Shown here: positions 1 to 8,735 of the stretch, piece after piece
Layout of the letters: each line of letters begins with the position of its first letter
How positions within the stretch are numbered: the stretch's first letter is position 1
DNA from: an uncultured Alphaproteobacteria bacterium
GTDB taxonomy: Bacteria; Pseudomonadota; Alphaproteobacteria; Rhizobiales; TMED25
Direction: 5' to 3'
Length of the DNA: 36,438 nt
NCBI GenBank assembly: GCA_938074435.1
Contig: CALJEH010000065.1
Coordinates: 1 to 36,438, forward strand
Program-made: the position numbers and the translations under genes
Notes under the pieces: model-generated
Database searches by the model: none
Seen by the model: only the letters and a program-made list of their open reading frames with translations
Told to the model about the DNA's origin: nothing

Positions 1-653
1 CATATAAACAATCATCAGATCAAATAGACAAAGTTAAATCTCACTCAAGAAATGTAAAAATCATAAATTTTCTAATATATTCATCATTAGTAATAATATC
101 TATTCTAATATTAACTCAATACATCATAAAAACAGATACAAGTAATATTAGTAATACTGTAGATTTACAGAATGCTGACACTAAAGATTATGTAAATATA
201 TCGGAAAAAATAATAGAAATTGAGAATTCTATAATTTCTGGTGTAGATGAATATAATCAGTTTTATGAAATAAAGTCAGAAAAAATAATAAATTCGTCTG
301 CTAACGCTGAAATCTTAGAACTTATAGGAATAAGTACAAAGTTAATTCTTAGAAATGAATATAAAATGAATATAATTGGTGATACAGCAATCTATGATAG
401 TAAAAGAAAACATCTCAAACTGAATAGTAATATTGAAATATCCTCAAATCAAACACCCATAATGTACATAAAAAATTTAGACATTAATCTCTCTAAAAAT
501 ATTATTAGCAGCCCTGGTCCAGTCTTGGTTAAGTATAATGATATTTGCATCAAAGGGAAAGAATTTGTAATAAGTGAGAACGGTAATAAAATAAAATTTA
601 CAAAAGGTGTAAATCTTAAATTCAAGGATACAATGTCGTGCCAATTATCTTAA
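1..653 (+). CDS. lptC: LPS export system protein LptC (5'-truncated by window edge)
   Basis: Frame 3 is open from nt 3 through the ORF-track ATG at 366. The upstream part encodes an N-terminal TM helix (VKIINFLIYSSLVIISILILTQYII). Followed by lptA and lptB. Confidence 0.8.
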   Translation, partial: YKQSSDQIDKVKSHSRNVKIINFLIYSSLVIISILILTQYIIKTDTSNISNTVDLQNADTKDYVNISEKIIEIENSIISGVDEYNQFYEIKSEKIINSSANAEILELIGISTKLILRNEYKMNIIGDTAIYDSKRKHLKLNSNIEISSNQTPIMYIKNLDINLSKNIISSPGPVLVKYNDICIKGKEFVISENGNKIKFTKGVNLKFKDTMSCQLS

Positions 654-1141
654 AAAAATTATTAGCTTTGGTAATTGTTATAATTATCTTTATCCCAAAT
701 TATTTACTTGCATCTCAACACAGCTTCTTAAAACTTAGTGACTCTCCCATAAGTATCGAGGCGAGCTCTCTTGAGATCATTCATAATGAGAATAAGGTTA
801 TAATGGACGGTAAAGTAAGAGTCATAAATGAAAGCTTAGCTCTTACTACTGATTATATGGAACTTTACTACAATTTGGTTGACTCAAATAATAGTATTGA
901 AATTACAAGAATATATTGTGATGGAAACGTTTTAATTGATTTTGATGATCAGCTTATAACAAGCCAGGTTGCAGAATATGATCTAAAATCAAATACATTA
1001 CTTTTAAAGAAAGATGTTTTAATTAGTAAAAATGAAGGAAATAATATTAAAGCCGAAGAAGTGCTTGTTGATCTTAATACAATGCGCATTACAATGAAAT
1101 CAAATGAAAGAGTAAGGGCATTTATTACACCAAACAATTAA
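638..1141 (+). CDS. lptA: LPS transport periplasmic protein LptA (OstA-like)
   Basis: Signal peptide then PISIEASSLEIIHNENKVIMDGKVRV, typical of OstA/LptA; overlaps lptC and precedes lptB. Confidence 0.87.
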   Translation: MPIILKKLLALVIVIIIFIPNYLLASQHSFLKLSDSPISIEASSLEIIHNENKVIMDGKVRVINESLALTTDYMELYYNLVDSNNSIEITRIYCDGNVLIDFDDQLITSQVAEYDLKSNTLLLKKDVLISKNEGNNIKAEEVLVDLNTMRITMKSNERVRAFITPNN

Positions 1142-1153
1142 TATGAGAACTTG

Positions 1154-1882
1154 ATGACAAACCATGCACTCACCATTGAAGATATTGCGAAAGATTATAA
1201 AAGTAAAAATGTAATCAATAATATATCAATGGCAATCAATCCCGGTGAGATTATTGGTTTATTAGGACCAAATGGTGCTGGTAAGACAACATTGTTTTAT
1301 ATAATTATGGGACTGATTAAACCAAATAGTGGGCAAATAAAATTAGATGGGTATGACATTACCAAACTAGCTATGTATAGTAGGGCTCGATTAGGTATAA
1401 GTTATTTGCCTCAAGAGCCTTCGATATTTAGAGGCATGAATGTTACGGATAATATAAATTGTGTTCTAGAAATCACCGAGAAAAATAGTAAACTTAGAAA
1501 AATAAAACTAGAAAAATTAATTGAAATATTTGGACTTGAAAAAATACAAAAAAGTCCAGCAAGGGTCCTTTCAGGAGGTGAAAGGAGAAGAGTAGAAATT
1601 GCAAGGGCTATTGCTACCCAACCTAAGTATATTTTAATGGACGAACCTTTTTCTGGTGTTGATCCAATCGCAATCGAAGAAATCAAGAAAATTATCCGAT
1701 CGTTAAGTGATAACAATATCGGAATTATAATAACAGATCATAATGTTAGGGATACACTTAGTTTAATTGATCGAGCTTATCTTATTTATGAGGGTAGAAT
1801 TTTAATAAGTGGGTCATCTGATGAAATATTAAAAAGCAATGACGCAAAGAAGGTTTATTTAGGCAATGACTTTAATATTTAG
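1154..1882 (+). CDS. lptB: LPS export ABC transporter ATP-binding protein LptB
   Basis: Walker A GPNGAGKTT, signature LSGGERRR, Walker B YILMDEPFSGVDP, H-loop TDHNV. ATG at 1154 (track uses TTG 1151). Confidence 0.95.
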   Translation: MTNHALTIEDIAKDYKSKNVINNISMAINPGEIIGLLGPNGAGKTTLFYIIMGLIKPNSGQIKLDGYDITKLAMYSRARLGISYLPQEPSIFRGMNVTDNINCVLEITEKNSKLRKIKLEKLIEIFGLEKIQKSPARVLSGGERRRVEIARAIATQPKYILMDEPFSGVDPIAIEEIKKIIRSLSDNNIGIIITDHNVRDTLSLIDRAYLIYEGRILISGSSDEILKSNDAKKVYLGNDFNI

Positions 1883-1891
1883 TTGGATATT

Positions 1892-3211
1892 ATGAGCCTT
1901 GGATTAATAAATTTAACTAAATTAAACCAAGTTCAAAGTCTCTCCCCACAGGCTCAGCTTACAATAAAATTATTGAGTCTGAACAATGCTGAACTTGAGA
2001 ACTTTCTTGAAAAAAAAATAGAAGATAACCCACTTCTTATTGAAAAAGAATCTTCAACAAAGGACGATTTTCAAGTCCAACCATTTACCGATAAATATAC
2101 TAGAAATTCTGTGAATTTAGACATGATAAATAATGTCAGTTATTCCAAGTCATTAAGAGAACATCTAATTGATCAACTTACTATTTCTAATCTCAATGTA
2201 AGAGAAAAGATTGTTTCAAATTATTTAATAAATACACTCGATGATGCAGGTTATATTACTGAAGAAGAGGAAAGAATTTGTCAAACACTTGGTATTGATC
2301 TGAATTTTTATAACTCAGTTGTCACAAAACTTCAAAGTTTTGAACCGACGGGAGTCTTTTCAAGATCACTTAAAGAATGCCTCACATCACAACTTACCGA
2401 GAGAGGTCTAATAAATAAACAACTAATCCTTCTACTTAATCATATCCAATTACTTGCAGATGATAATTTTAAGAAATTACTGCAAATAATGAATATTACA
2501 AAAGAAGAACTTTCTGACTTAATAAAAATAATTAGGAAATGTAATCCTAAACCAGGACTTAATTACTCAAAGGATACGCTAGAAGTAATTACTCCTGATA
2601 TTGTGATTAAAAGAAACGAAAGTGGTATGTATTCTATAAAATTAACTCAGAATTATTTTTCCAATATAATAATTGATGCAACATATAAAGATGCAATTCA
2701 AAATAAAGTAAAGAATAATGATTCTTTATACGGTCATTTCACAGAAGCTAAAATGATACTAGCCAGTATAGCTCAAAGACAGAAAACATTATTGAAGGTT
2801 GCATATGAAGTTATGCTTCAACAACGTAATTTTCTTGAAAATGGTATTAATTTTATGAAACCATTAAATTTAGATAAAATTGCCAAAATTACAAATCTAC
2901 ATATTTCAACAATAAGTAGATCAATTCAAAATAAATTTATTGAAACACCCCGGGGAACTTTTGAAATGAAATATTTCTTTGACTCAGGTCTTTCTAAGAA
3001 AAACTCCGATGAAAAAATATCATCCAAATCTATAGAAAACAGAATAAAAGAATTGATAAAGAATGAAAAAAAAGATGATATTTTATCTGATGATAAGATA
3101 GTAAGATTATTGGAGGATTTTGACATAAGAATTGCTAGAAGAACTGTTGCTAAATACAGAACGAAGCTGAATATTTTACCATCGTCAAAAAGAAAGAATA
3201 AGTTTTTGTGA
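1892..3211 (+). CDS. rpoN: RNA polymerase sigma-54 factor
   Basis: N-terminal activator-interacting region (LSPQAQLTIKLLSLNNAELENFLEKKIEDNPLL) and C-terminal RpoN box ARRTVAKYRTKLNILPSS; directly after lptB. ATG 1892 preferred over TTG 1883. Confidence 0.95.
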   Translation: MSLGLINLTKLNQVQSLSPQAQLTIKLLSLNNAELENFLEKKIEDNPLLIEKESSTKDDFQVQPFTDKYTRNSVNLDMINNVSYSKSLREHLIDQLTISNLNVREKIVSNYLINTLDDAGYITEEEERICQTLGIDLNFYNSVVTKLQSFEPTGVFSRSLKECLTSQLTERGLINKQLILLLNHIQLLADDNFKKLLQIMNITKEELSDLIKIIRKCNPKPGLNYSKDTLEVITPDIVIKRNESGMYSIKLTQNYFSNIIIDATYKDAIQNKVKNNDSLYGHFTEAKMILASIAQRQKTLLKVAYEVMLQQRNFLENGINFMKPLNLDKIAKITNLHISTISRSIQNKFIETPRGTFEMKYFFDSGLSKKNSDEKISSKSIENRIKELIKNEKKDDILSDDKIVRLLEDFDIRIARRTVAKYRTKLNILPSSKRKNKFL

Positions 3212-3245
3212 TAATCTATTTAAATTTTAAGGGAGTTTTTAAACA

Positions 3246-4241
3246 ATGGTTACTAAGATTGATATGCACACTCATGTTGCACCAAGAGAGGCTGTAAAAG
3301 TTGCAGATAAAGGAGGGAATTGGCATGGTGTAGAGTTTTATCGAGATCAAAATGATAAACTCACAACATCCTTTGGAGGGGAAACAATGGCTTTACCATG
3401 GCCTAGAAAAATGGAAACTCCGCAAGATAGATTAAAATCTATGAGTGAAAGAGATGTTGATGTTCATGTTCTAAGTATGAGTCCACTCATGCATTGGCAT
3501 AAACTTGATAGTAAGAATGCCAAGTCTTATGCTATAGATGTAAATGATGACATCTCAGATTATGCAAATATAGATAATAAAAGGTTTCAGGCTCTATGTT
3601 TTTTACCATTACAGGATACAGATGCATCAATTTATGAATTAGAAAGATGTGTCCAATCAAAAAAAATGATGGGTGCCATGGTAGCCACAAACATCAATGG
3701 AATGGATTGGGATAACGATAAGCTATATCCCGTCTTGGAGGCTGCTAATAAATTGAAATGTTTAGTATTTTTTCACCCTACAAGGGGCAGAGCAAACTCA
3801 TGGCTACAAAATTATCATCTTAGAAATCTTATTGGTAACCCACTTGAAACGACTGTTGCTATGGCAAATATTATTTTTGGAGGCATATTAGATAAATTGT
3901 CCGACTTAAACTTATGCTTTGCTCATGGGGGCGGCTTTATGCGACAAGGAGTTGGACGCTTTGATCATGGATATAGGGTAAGAGATGAAGCTAAACTGAA
4001 TATTTCATCACTACCTTCAGAATATTTAAAAAGTTTCTATTACGATACTATAACACATTCTGAGGATGGATTAAGAAACTTAATAGATATTGTAGGTATA
4101 GATAGAATTTTCCTTGGAAGTGATTATCCCGCAGATATGGGAGAGCCGTATCCAGTGGATTTTGTTAATAATTCGAATCTCCTATCTGTAGAGGAAAAAG
4201 AAAAAATACTAAGTAAAAATATTTTATCTTTCTTAAAATAA
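3246..4241 (+). CDS. Amidohydrolase family protein, ACMSD-like decarboxylase/hydrolase
   Basis: HTH (HxH) metal motif near the N-terminus, FFHPT, CFAHGGGFMRQGVGRFDHGY, SFYYDTITHS and LGSDYP all resemble aminocarboxymuconate-semialdehyde decarboxylase. Confidence 0.85.
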   Translation: MVTKIDMHTHVAPREAVKVADKGGNWHGVEFYRDQNDKLTTSFGGETMALPWPRKMETPQDRLKSMSERDVDVHVLSMSPLMHWHKLDSKNAKSYAIDVNDDISDYANIDNKRFQALCFLPLQDTDASIYELERCVQSKKMMGAMVATNINGMDWDNDKLYPVLEAANKLKCLVFFHPTRGRANSWLQNYHLRNLIGNPLETTVAMANIIFGGILDKLSDLNLCFAHGGGFMRQGVGRFDHGYRVRDEAKLNISSLPSEYLKSFYYDTITHSEDGLRNLIDIVGIDRIFLGSDYPADMGEPYPVDFVNNSNLLSVEEKEKILSKNILSFLK

Positions 4242-4253
4242 TGAGGATACAAA

Positions 4254-4661
4254 ATGAAAAATAATAAAAAACAAAATGAGTTATCTAGAACTTTTGCTGA
4301 AAGGCGCAGTCATGTATACCCAGCACACAAGTGGCTAGCGGAAAAATTTCCTGAATATGTGCGAATAATGCTGGATTTAGACTATGAAATAAGACAGAAA
4401 ACAAGAATATTTGATGAAAAAATGCATGAATTATTTCATATAATTGCTCTTGCTGTAAAAGGATCAAATCCTCATAACCAACAACACTTAAAAGCACACA
4501 TAAAAAAAGGCCTACAATTAGGATTGGCTCCAGAAGAAATTGCTGAAGCTTTAATGGTTTGCGTTAACCCAGGTGGGGCTATGGTTCTCACATATAGCGT
4601 AACTTGTATGCTTGAAGCAATAGATGAATTGAAACAAGAAGGCTGGGAAGAACCAAAATAA
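4254..4661 (+). CDS. Carboxymuconolactone decarboxylase (CMD)-like protein
   Basis: Small helical protein with FDEKMHELFHIIALAVKG...HIKKGLQLGLAPEEIAEAL; lacks the AhpD CxxC. Confidence 0.75.
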   Translation: MKNNKKQNELSRTFAERRSHVYPAHKWLAEKFPEYVRIMLDLDYEIRQKTRIFDEKMHELFHIIALAVKGSNPHNQQHLKAHIKKGLQLGLAPEEIAEALMVCVNPGGAMVLTYSVTCMLEAIDELKQEGWEEPK

Positions 4662-4679
4662 AGTAAATTATCTATCTAA

Positions 4680-5783
4680 TTAGATATTAGCTAATGGAAC
4701 CGGCTGACCCGTTTCTGATGCTTCAGCCATCGCTAAAGTTACAGCTAATGTCTGTCTTGCTTCTTTAGCTGTTGTTAGGTGGCATTTGGACCCTGTTGAC
4801 TGTGCATCTAGCCATTCTTTGGTTTCATCAGCTATTCTTCCGAACATGACCCCATCCGCCCACTCACCTGATGACCTACTTCCCAAAAATGCAAGTTTTA
4901 ACTTTTGGTCTTCAGCATAAGCGTTACTATAACCATGCTCTGAATATAATATCTGATCCCTATGATCGTCATCAATTAAAATAACTCCATCTCGACCCAT
5001 AATCTCAAGCCTTACACTTTGTCCAGTTGTGGGGAAACCACCTGGTAAAGCATAACAAATGTCAAAAGAGAATACCGCACCTGTTGAATATTTTACCATG
5101 GTCAAGCTTATATCATCTACGTCATAACCTTGATCACGAAAAATAGTTCCATGCCCCATTGCCTGTACTTCTATGGGTGATACGTCTGGACCCAAACACC
5201 ACCCTATATAATCAACATTGTATGTAATTATATCAAGTATGGGTGTAGCCTCTGGACATCTCTTAAGTATTTCAAGCATATTTGTTCTTGTATTATAAAC
5301 TCGTGTCATTCCACCAAGAATGGGGCCTAATTTTCCTTTTGAAATCTCATCATGAGCCACAAAATACTTTTGAAGAAATCTTTGCGAATAGCCAATTCTC
5401 AGATCAACTCCTTTTTCTTCAGCTAGTTTTGATAGTCTATCCCCATCTTCAATCGTTAGTGCAAGTGGTTTTTCAACCAGAACAGATTTCCCAGCACTTA
5501 TGGCAGCCTCTACAGACTCTCTGTGCTCATCCTCTGGGGTTGAAACAATTATAACATCGACGTTAGGATCATTTATTACTTCATAGTTGTCAGTGGTAAA
5601 TCCATTAGCATTAGTTGATTTTGCTAACTTTTCTGCAAATGTCTCATTTACATCTGAAACGACAAGATATTTCACTGCTGAATGAAGTGCAGCAAGTTTT
5701 GCTCTATGAGTACCAATCCTGCCCGAACCAATTACACCGACACCTATCTGTCTTTTCTTATAACTATTGCCTGATATTATCAT
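4680..5783 (-). CDS. Gfo/Idh/MocA family oxidoreductase (paralog 1)
   Basis: Rossmann GVIGSGRIGTHRA, VLVEKPLALT; C-terminal GFO_IDH_MocA-like domain. Confidence 0.9.
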   Translation of the reverse strand: MIISGNSYKKRQIGVGVIGSGRIGTHRAKLAALHSAVKYLVVSDVNETFAEKLAKSTNANGFTTDNYEVINDPNVDVIIVSTPEDEHRESVEAAISAGKSVLVEKPLALTIEDGDRLSKLAEEKGVDLRIGYSQRFLQKYFVAHDEISKGKLGPILGGMTRVYNTRTNMLEILKRCPEATPILDIITYNVDYIGWCLGPDVSPIEVQAMGHGTIFRDQGYDVDDISLTMVKYSTGAVFSFDICYALPGGFPTTGQSVRLEIMGRDGVILIDDDHRDQILYSEHGYSNAYAEDQKLKLAFLGSRSSGEWADGVMFGRIADETKEWLDAQSTGSKCHLTTAKEARQTLAVTLAMAEASETGQPVPLANI

Positions 5784-6805
5784 GCTACTTCTCTTTTAGG
5801 TATTCCACCCTTTTCCACATATGAATACCTCTCCATAAGCTCAGGAGCTAAACTTCTCCTGTGTTCTGTTGGAAATGATATCCACATACGTAGTAAATGT
5901 CTTTTCAATTTAGGATCATCATAATCCTCATAATCTTCTCTCGCATGCAATATTTGATGATTATTGATAAACTGAATATCTCCTTGTTGGAAACCCATAG
6001 ATAATCTAAGAGATTCTCGTTCACTTATCTCTTGAACAACATCTAGTGCTTCACGTTGGAGTTCTGTTAGTGCAAGATGCTCCCCATGACGTGCAACAGA
6101 CTCAAAAAATGCTCTTGAAGTAATTCTTGATGTTAATTTGCCATCATGATAGCTAAACATGGGGCATGTGTACCATGGTTGTTCCCCTTCTGGATTCTCT
6201 CCTCTCCAATCAAGATTAAATGGTTGATGCAATACTTCAATTAGATCAGGTCTTTCTTTTCTCAAAACATTATGAATAGTGAGTGCTGATACTAGATAAC
6301 TTGCCCCACCTTTTTTAGCTTTTCTTTGACAAAATAATCCAACTACATCAACTGGTAATTGATCGGAATGGAAGTCCATTTTAAGTTTGGTTTGATACAT
6401 TCTTGTTGTCGGATCTGATATGGATTTTCCTTCATCTGTAACATGTCCGAGTAAGTGACCCCTTGTGTTTTGTGATACAGGTGTACCCAAATGAATACCA
6501 ATTCCCCAATAAATTAACTCACATTCATCGTCTGTGTATTTATCTCTATCAATTCCTCTAATCAATACAAAACCAAGTTGGTTTTCTAGAACATCATATA
6601 ATGAATGGATTTTTTTTGATAATGTTGGCAATACAAAATCTTCTTTATGGAAAGGAATTTTAATATCATTCTCTATCAAATATTTAAGTGCTTCATCTAT
6701 TTCTTTAAGCTCTAGATCATTAAGGTGTAGCAGCCACTCAATTGAGTTTTGTATTTCAGGTCCAACCCAAGCTGCTCGTTCATTGACTTCATTATTTAAT
6801 ACCAT
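5780..6805 (-). CDS. TauD/TfdA family Fe(II)/2-oxoglutarate-dependent dioxygenase
   Basis: HxD in MDFHSDQLPVD, distal His in INNHQILHAREDYED, RHLLRMW arginine. Likely start MVLNNEVNERAAW at 6805, 3 nt after the terC stop. Confidence 0.87.
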   Translation of the reverse strand: MVLNNEVNERAAWVGPEIQNSIEWLLHLNDLELKEIDEALKYLIENDIKIPFHKEDFVLPTLSKKIHSLYDVLENQLGFVLIRGIDRDKYTDDECELIYWGIGIHLGTPVSQNTRGHLLGHVTDEGKSISDPTTRMYQTKLKMDFHSDQLPVDVVGLFCQRKAKKGGASYLVSALTIHNVLRKERPDLIEVLHQPFNLDWRGENPEGEQPWYTCPMFSYHDGKLTSRITSRAFFESVARHGEHLALTELQREALDVVQEISERESLRLSMGFQQGDIQFINNHQILHAREDYEDYDDPKLKRHLLRMWISFPTEHRRSLAPELMERYSYVEKGGIPKREVA

Positions 6806-6807
6806 AT

Positions 6808-7494
6808 TCAAATATCCTTCTTTCTTGACTTCACTAATACACGCGCGGTAACTACCACGAGAACTGCACATGAAACAGATCCAATAAATCCATTATCCTC
6901 ATTCATGAATGAAAATATAACCTGATTACCTTTATCTGTAAACAAAAGATGACCAGAAATCCAACCCAAGAGTCCGCCTCCAAACCAGATAAGAACTGGA
7001 TACTTCGAAAAAACATTAAGTAGGAAAGAGCTGCCAATAAATAGAAGAGGAATTGCTAAGACTATTCCAAAAATAATGAGTGGAATTGATCCGTGAGCTG
7101 CCGCGGCAACTGCAAGAACGTTATCCAAACTCATCGCTGCATCAGCAATCGCAATTGTAAAAATTACTTTAACTAATGTTTTTGCTTCACCTTTATCTTG
7201 ATGATGATTCTCATCTTCAGGTAATATTAATTTTATTGCAATCCATATAAGCAGAATCCCACCAATAGTTCTTATATATGGTACATCCAAAATTAATGTA
7301 ACTATACTTGCGAAAATAATCCTGAGCAAAATTGCTGTAGCTACGCCAAAGAACATGCCAATTCTTTTTTGTTTTTGAGGCAATCCTCTGCAAGCGAGAG
7401 CAATCACAATCGCATTATCACCACTTAGAATTAGATCAATCCAAACTATTTGAAGAACAACAACCCAATCAATTGCGCCTAAGAACGAGCCCAT
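6808..7494 (-). CDS. TerC family integral membrane protein (YjbE-like)
   Basis: WIDLILSGDNAIVIALACRGLP and IAIADAAMSLDNVLAVAAAAHG TerC motifs; multiple TM segments. Confidence 0.92.
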   Translation of the reverse strand: MGSFLGAIDWVVVLQIVWIDLILSGDNAIVIALACRGLPQKQKRIGMFFGVATAILLRIIFASIVTLILDVPYIRTIGGILLIWIAIKLILPEDENHHQDKGEAKTLVKVIFTIAIADAAMSLDNVLAVAAAAHGSIPLIIFGIVLAIPLLFIGSSFLLNVFSKYPVLIWFGGGLLGWISGHLLFTDKGNQVIFSFMNEDNGFIGSVSCAVLVVVTARVLVKSRKKDI

Positions 7495-7517
7495 TCAGTG
7501 TTTATCCCAATTCAGTA

Positions 7518-8567
7518 TCATAAAAAATCATTCCGAGGTAAAGAAACCGGTTCACCAAGCTCAACTGATAAATCCGCAGCTTGATAAACTTGCATAACTA
7601 ATTTTGCTTCTTCTCCTGTCACCATAACTGGAGTATCAAAAACTATTGAATTTATGAAATGATTTATCTCTTCGTGCATTGAACCTGCAAAAACATGATC
7701 TATTTGTTCGCCCGGCATTGAAGAAAGAGGGTACCTGATTCCATCCCTTGTTGTGTTAAGCTGTATGTCCTTGTGCGAGTCATCAATTGTAAGCGTGCCA
7801 TCAGTTCCAACAATCTCAATGAATGCTTGTACGTAATTCGGATAACCAATTGGAAGAATCCAACCAATTCCAATTGTGATAGTTGTTCCATCATCCATTG
7901 TAATCATTACCCATTGATGATCTGGAGTCTCACTTTTTCTTGAAAATAATTTACCTGAAGTTTGTGAATATACTCTGATTGGTTTTCTTGGTTGCATTGC
8001 CCACAGAACAAAATCTAAATCATGAACGCCAGCAATCGAGGTAGGTGACATTTTTGACCTTCCAGTAATCTTTTCACCAAGTTCCCTTGTTGAGTTCCTT
8101 GATATAAGACATGTAACAGGATCACCTATCAGCCCTCCCTTTAATGCCTTGTTGATATATGCATATCTTGGATCAAATCTTCTGGAATAACCTACAGTCA
8201 TCTTTAAATTATTTTTACTTGCAAGTTCAAGTGCCTGGTCAGTTTCAGCTATTGTTGGCGCAATAGGCTTTTCTACAAAAACATGTTTCCCTTTCTCTAA
8301 ACATTCCATCACAATTGGGAAACGGACTGTTTCTGGTGTCATAGAAATGACAATAGCATCTATACCTGGATCATCCGCAAGCTCTCTCCAATTATTAGTA
8401 ATTTGATCAGGTTTTAACTCTTTTTTGAGCTCTGCCACTCTATGCTCGTCTATTTCTGCAATAGATAACCGGTCAATTAGGGGGTTTTTTCGGCAAGCCG
8501 CTGCTCTTATACCACCAACCCATCCAGCACCAATAACTGCTGCATTTATTTGATTTAACTTTGCCAT
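7518..8567 (-). CDS. Gfo/Idh/MocA family oxidoreductase (paralog 2)
   Basis: AAVIGAGWVGGIRAAA, HVFVEKPIAPT, GVHDLDFVLWAM. Start MAKLNQ at 8567 preferred. Confidence 0.9.
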   Translation of the reverse strand: MAKLNQINAAVIGAGWVGGIRAAACRKNPLIDRLSIAEIDEHRVAELKKELKPDQITNNWRELADDPGIDAIVISMTPETVRFPIVMECLEKGKHVFVEKPIAPTIAETDQALELASKNNLKMTVGYSRRFDPRYAYINKALKGGLIGDPVTCLISRNSTRELGEKITGRSKMSPTSIAGVHDLDFVLWAMQPRKPIRVYSQTSGKLFSRKSETPDHQWVMITMDDGTTITIGIGWILPIGYPNYVQAFIEIVGTDGTLTIDDSHKDIQLNTTRDGIRYPLSSMPGEQIDHVFAGSMHEEINHFINSIVFDTPVMVTGEEAKLVMQVYQAADLSVELGEPVSLPRNDFL

Positions 8568-8597
8568 GTTAGAAAATAAATTCCATTTTAAAAACAA

Positions 8598-8735
8598 ACT
8601 AACTTTAGCATAGAGAATTTAGTTTTCATTAAAAAAAATTATATTTTAACGAAAATTAGGCTCTATTGACAAGAGGTCGATTTATTGTAAGTATTAAACC
8701 CTAATTATCTAATGTATTGCTAGGGGGGAACACAA
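8598..8735. promoter_or_regulatory. Divergent intergenic region with candidate promoter/operator for both accessory operons
   Basis: 138 bp between divergent operons; imperfect 12-bp inverted repeat (8623-8634 / 8644-8655) and a TTGACA hexamer at 8666-8671 (-10 not clear). Confidence 0.4.

Noticed and set aside
4673-4686. 14-bp palindrome TATCTAATTAGATA between convergent genes
   Set aside because: Short, AT-rich, overlaps a stop codon, no T-tract; not convincing as a terminator or operator.
8666-8671. TTGACA as a sigma-70 -35 box
   Set aside because: No good -10 hexamer at 16-18 nt spacing; kept only as weak evidence in the divergent regulatory region.
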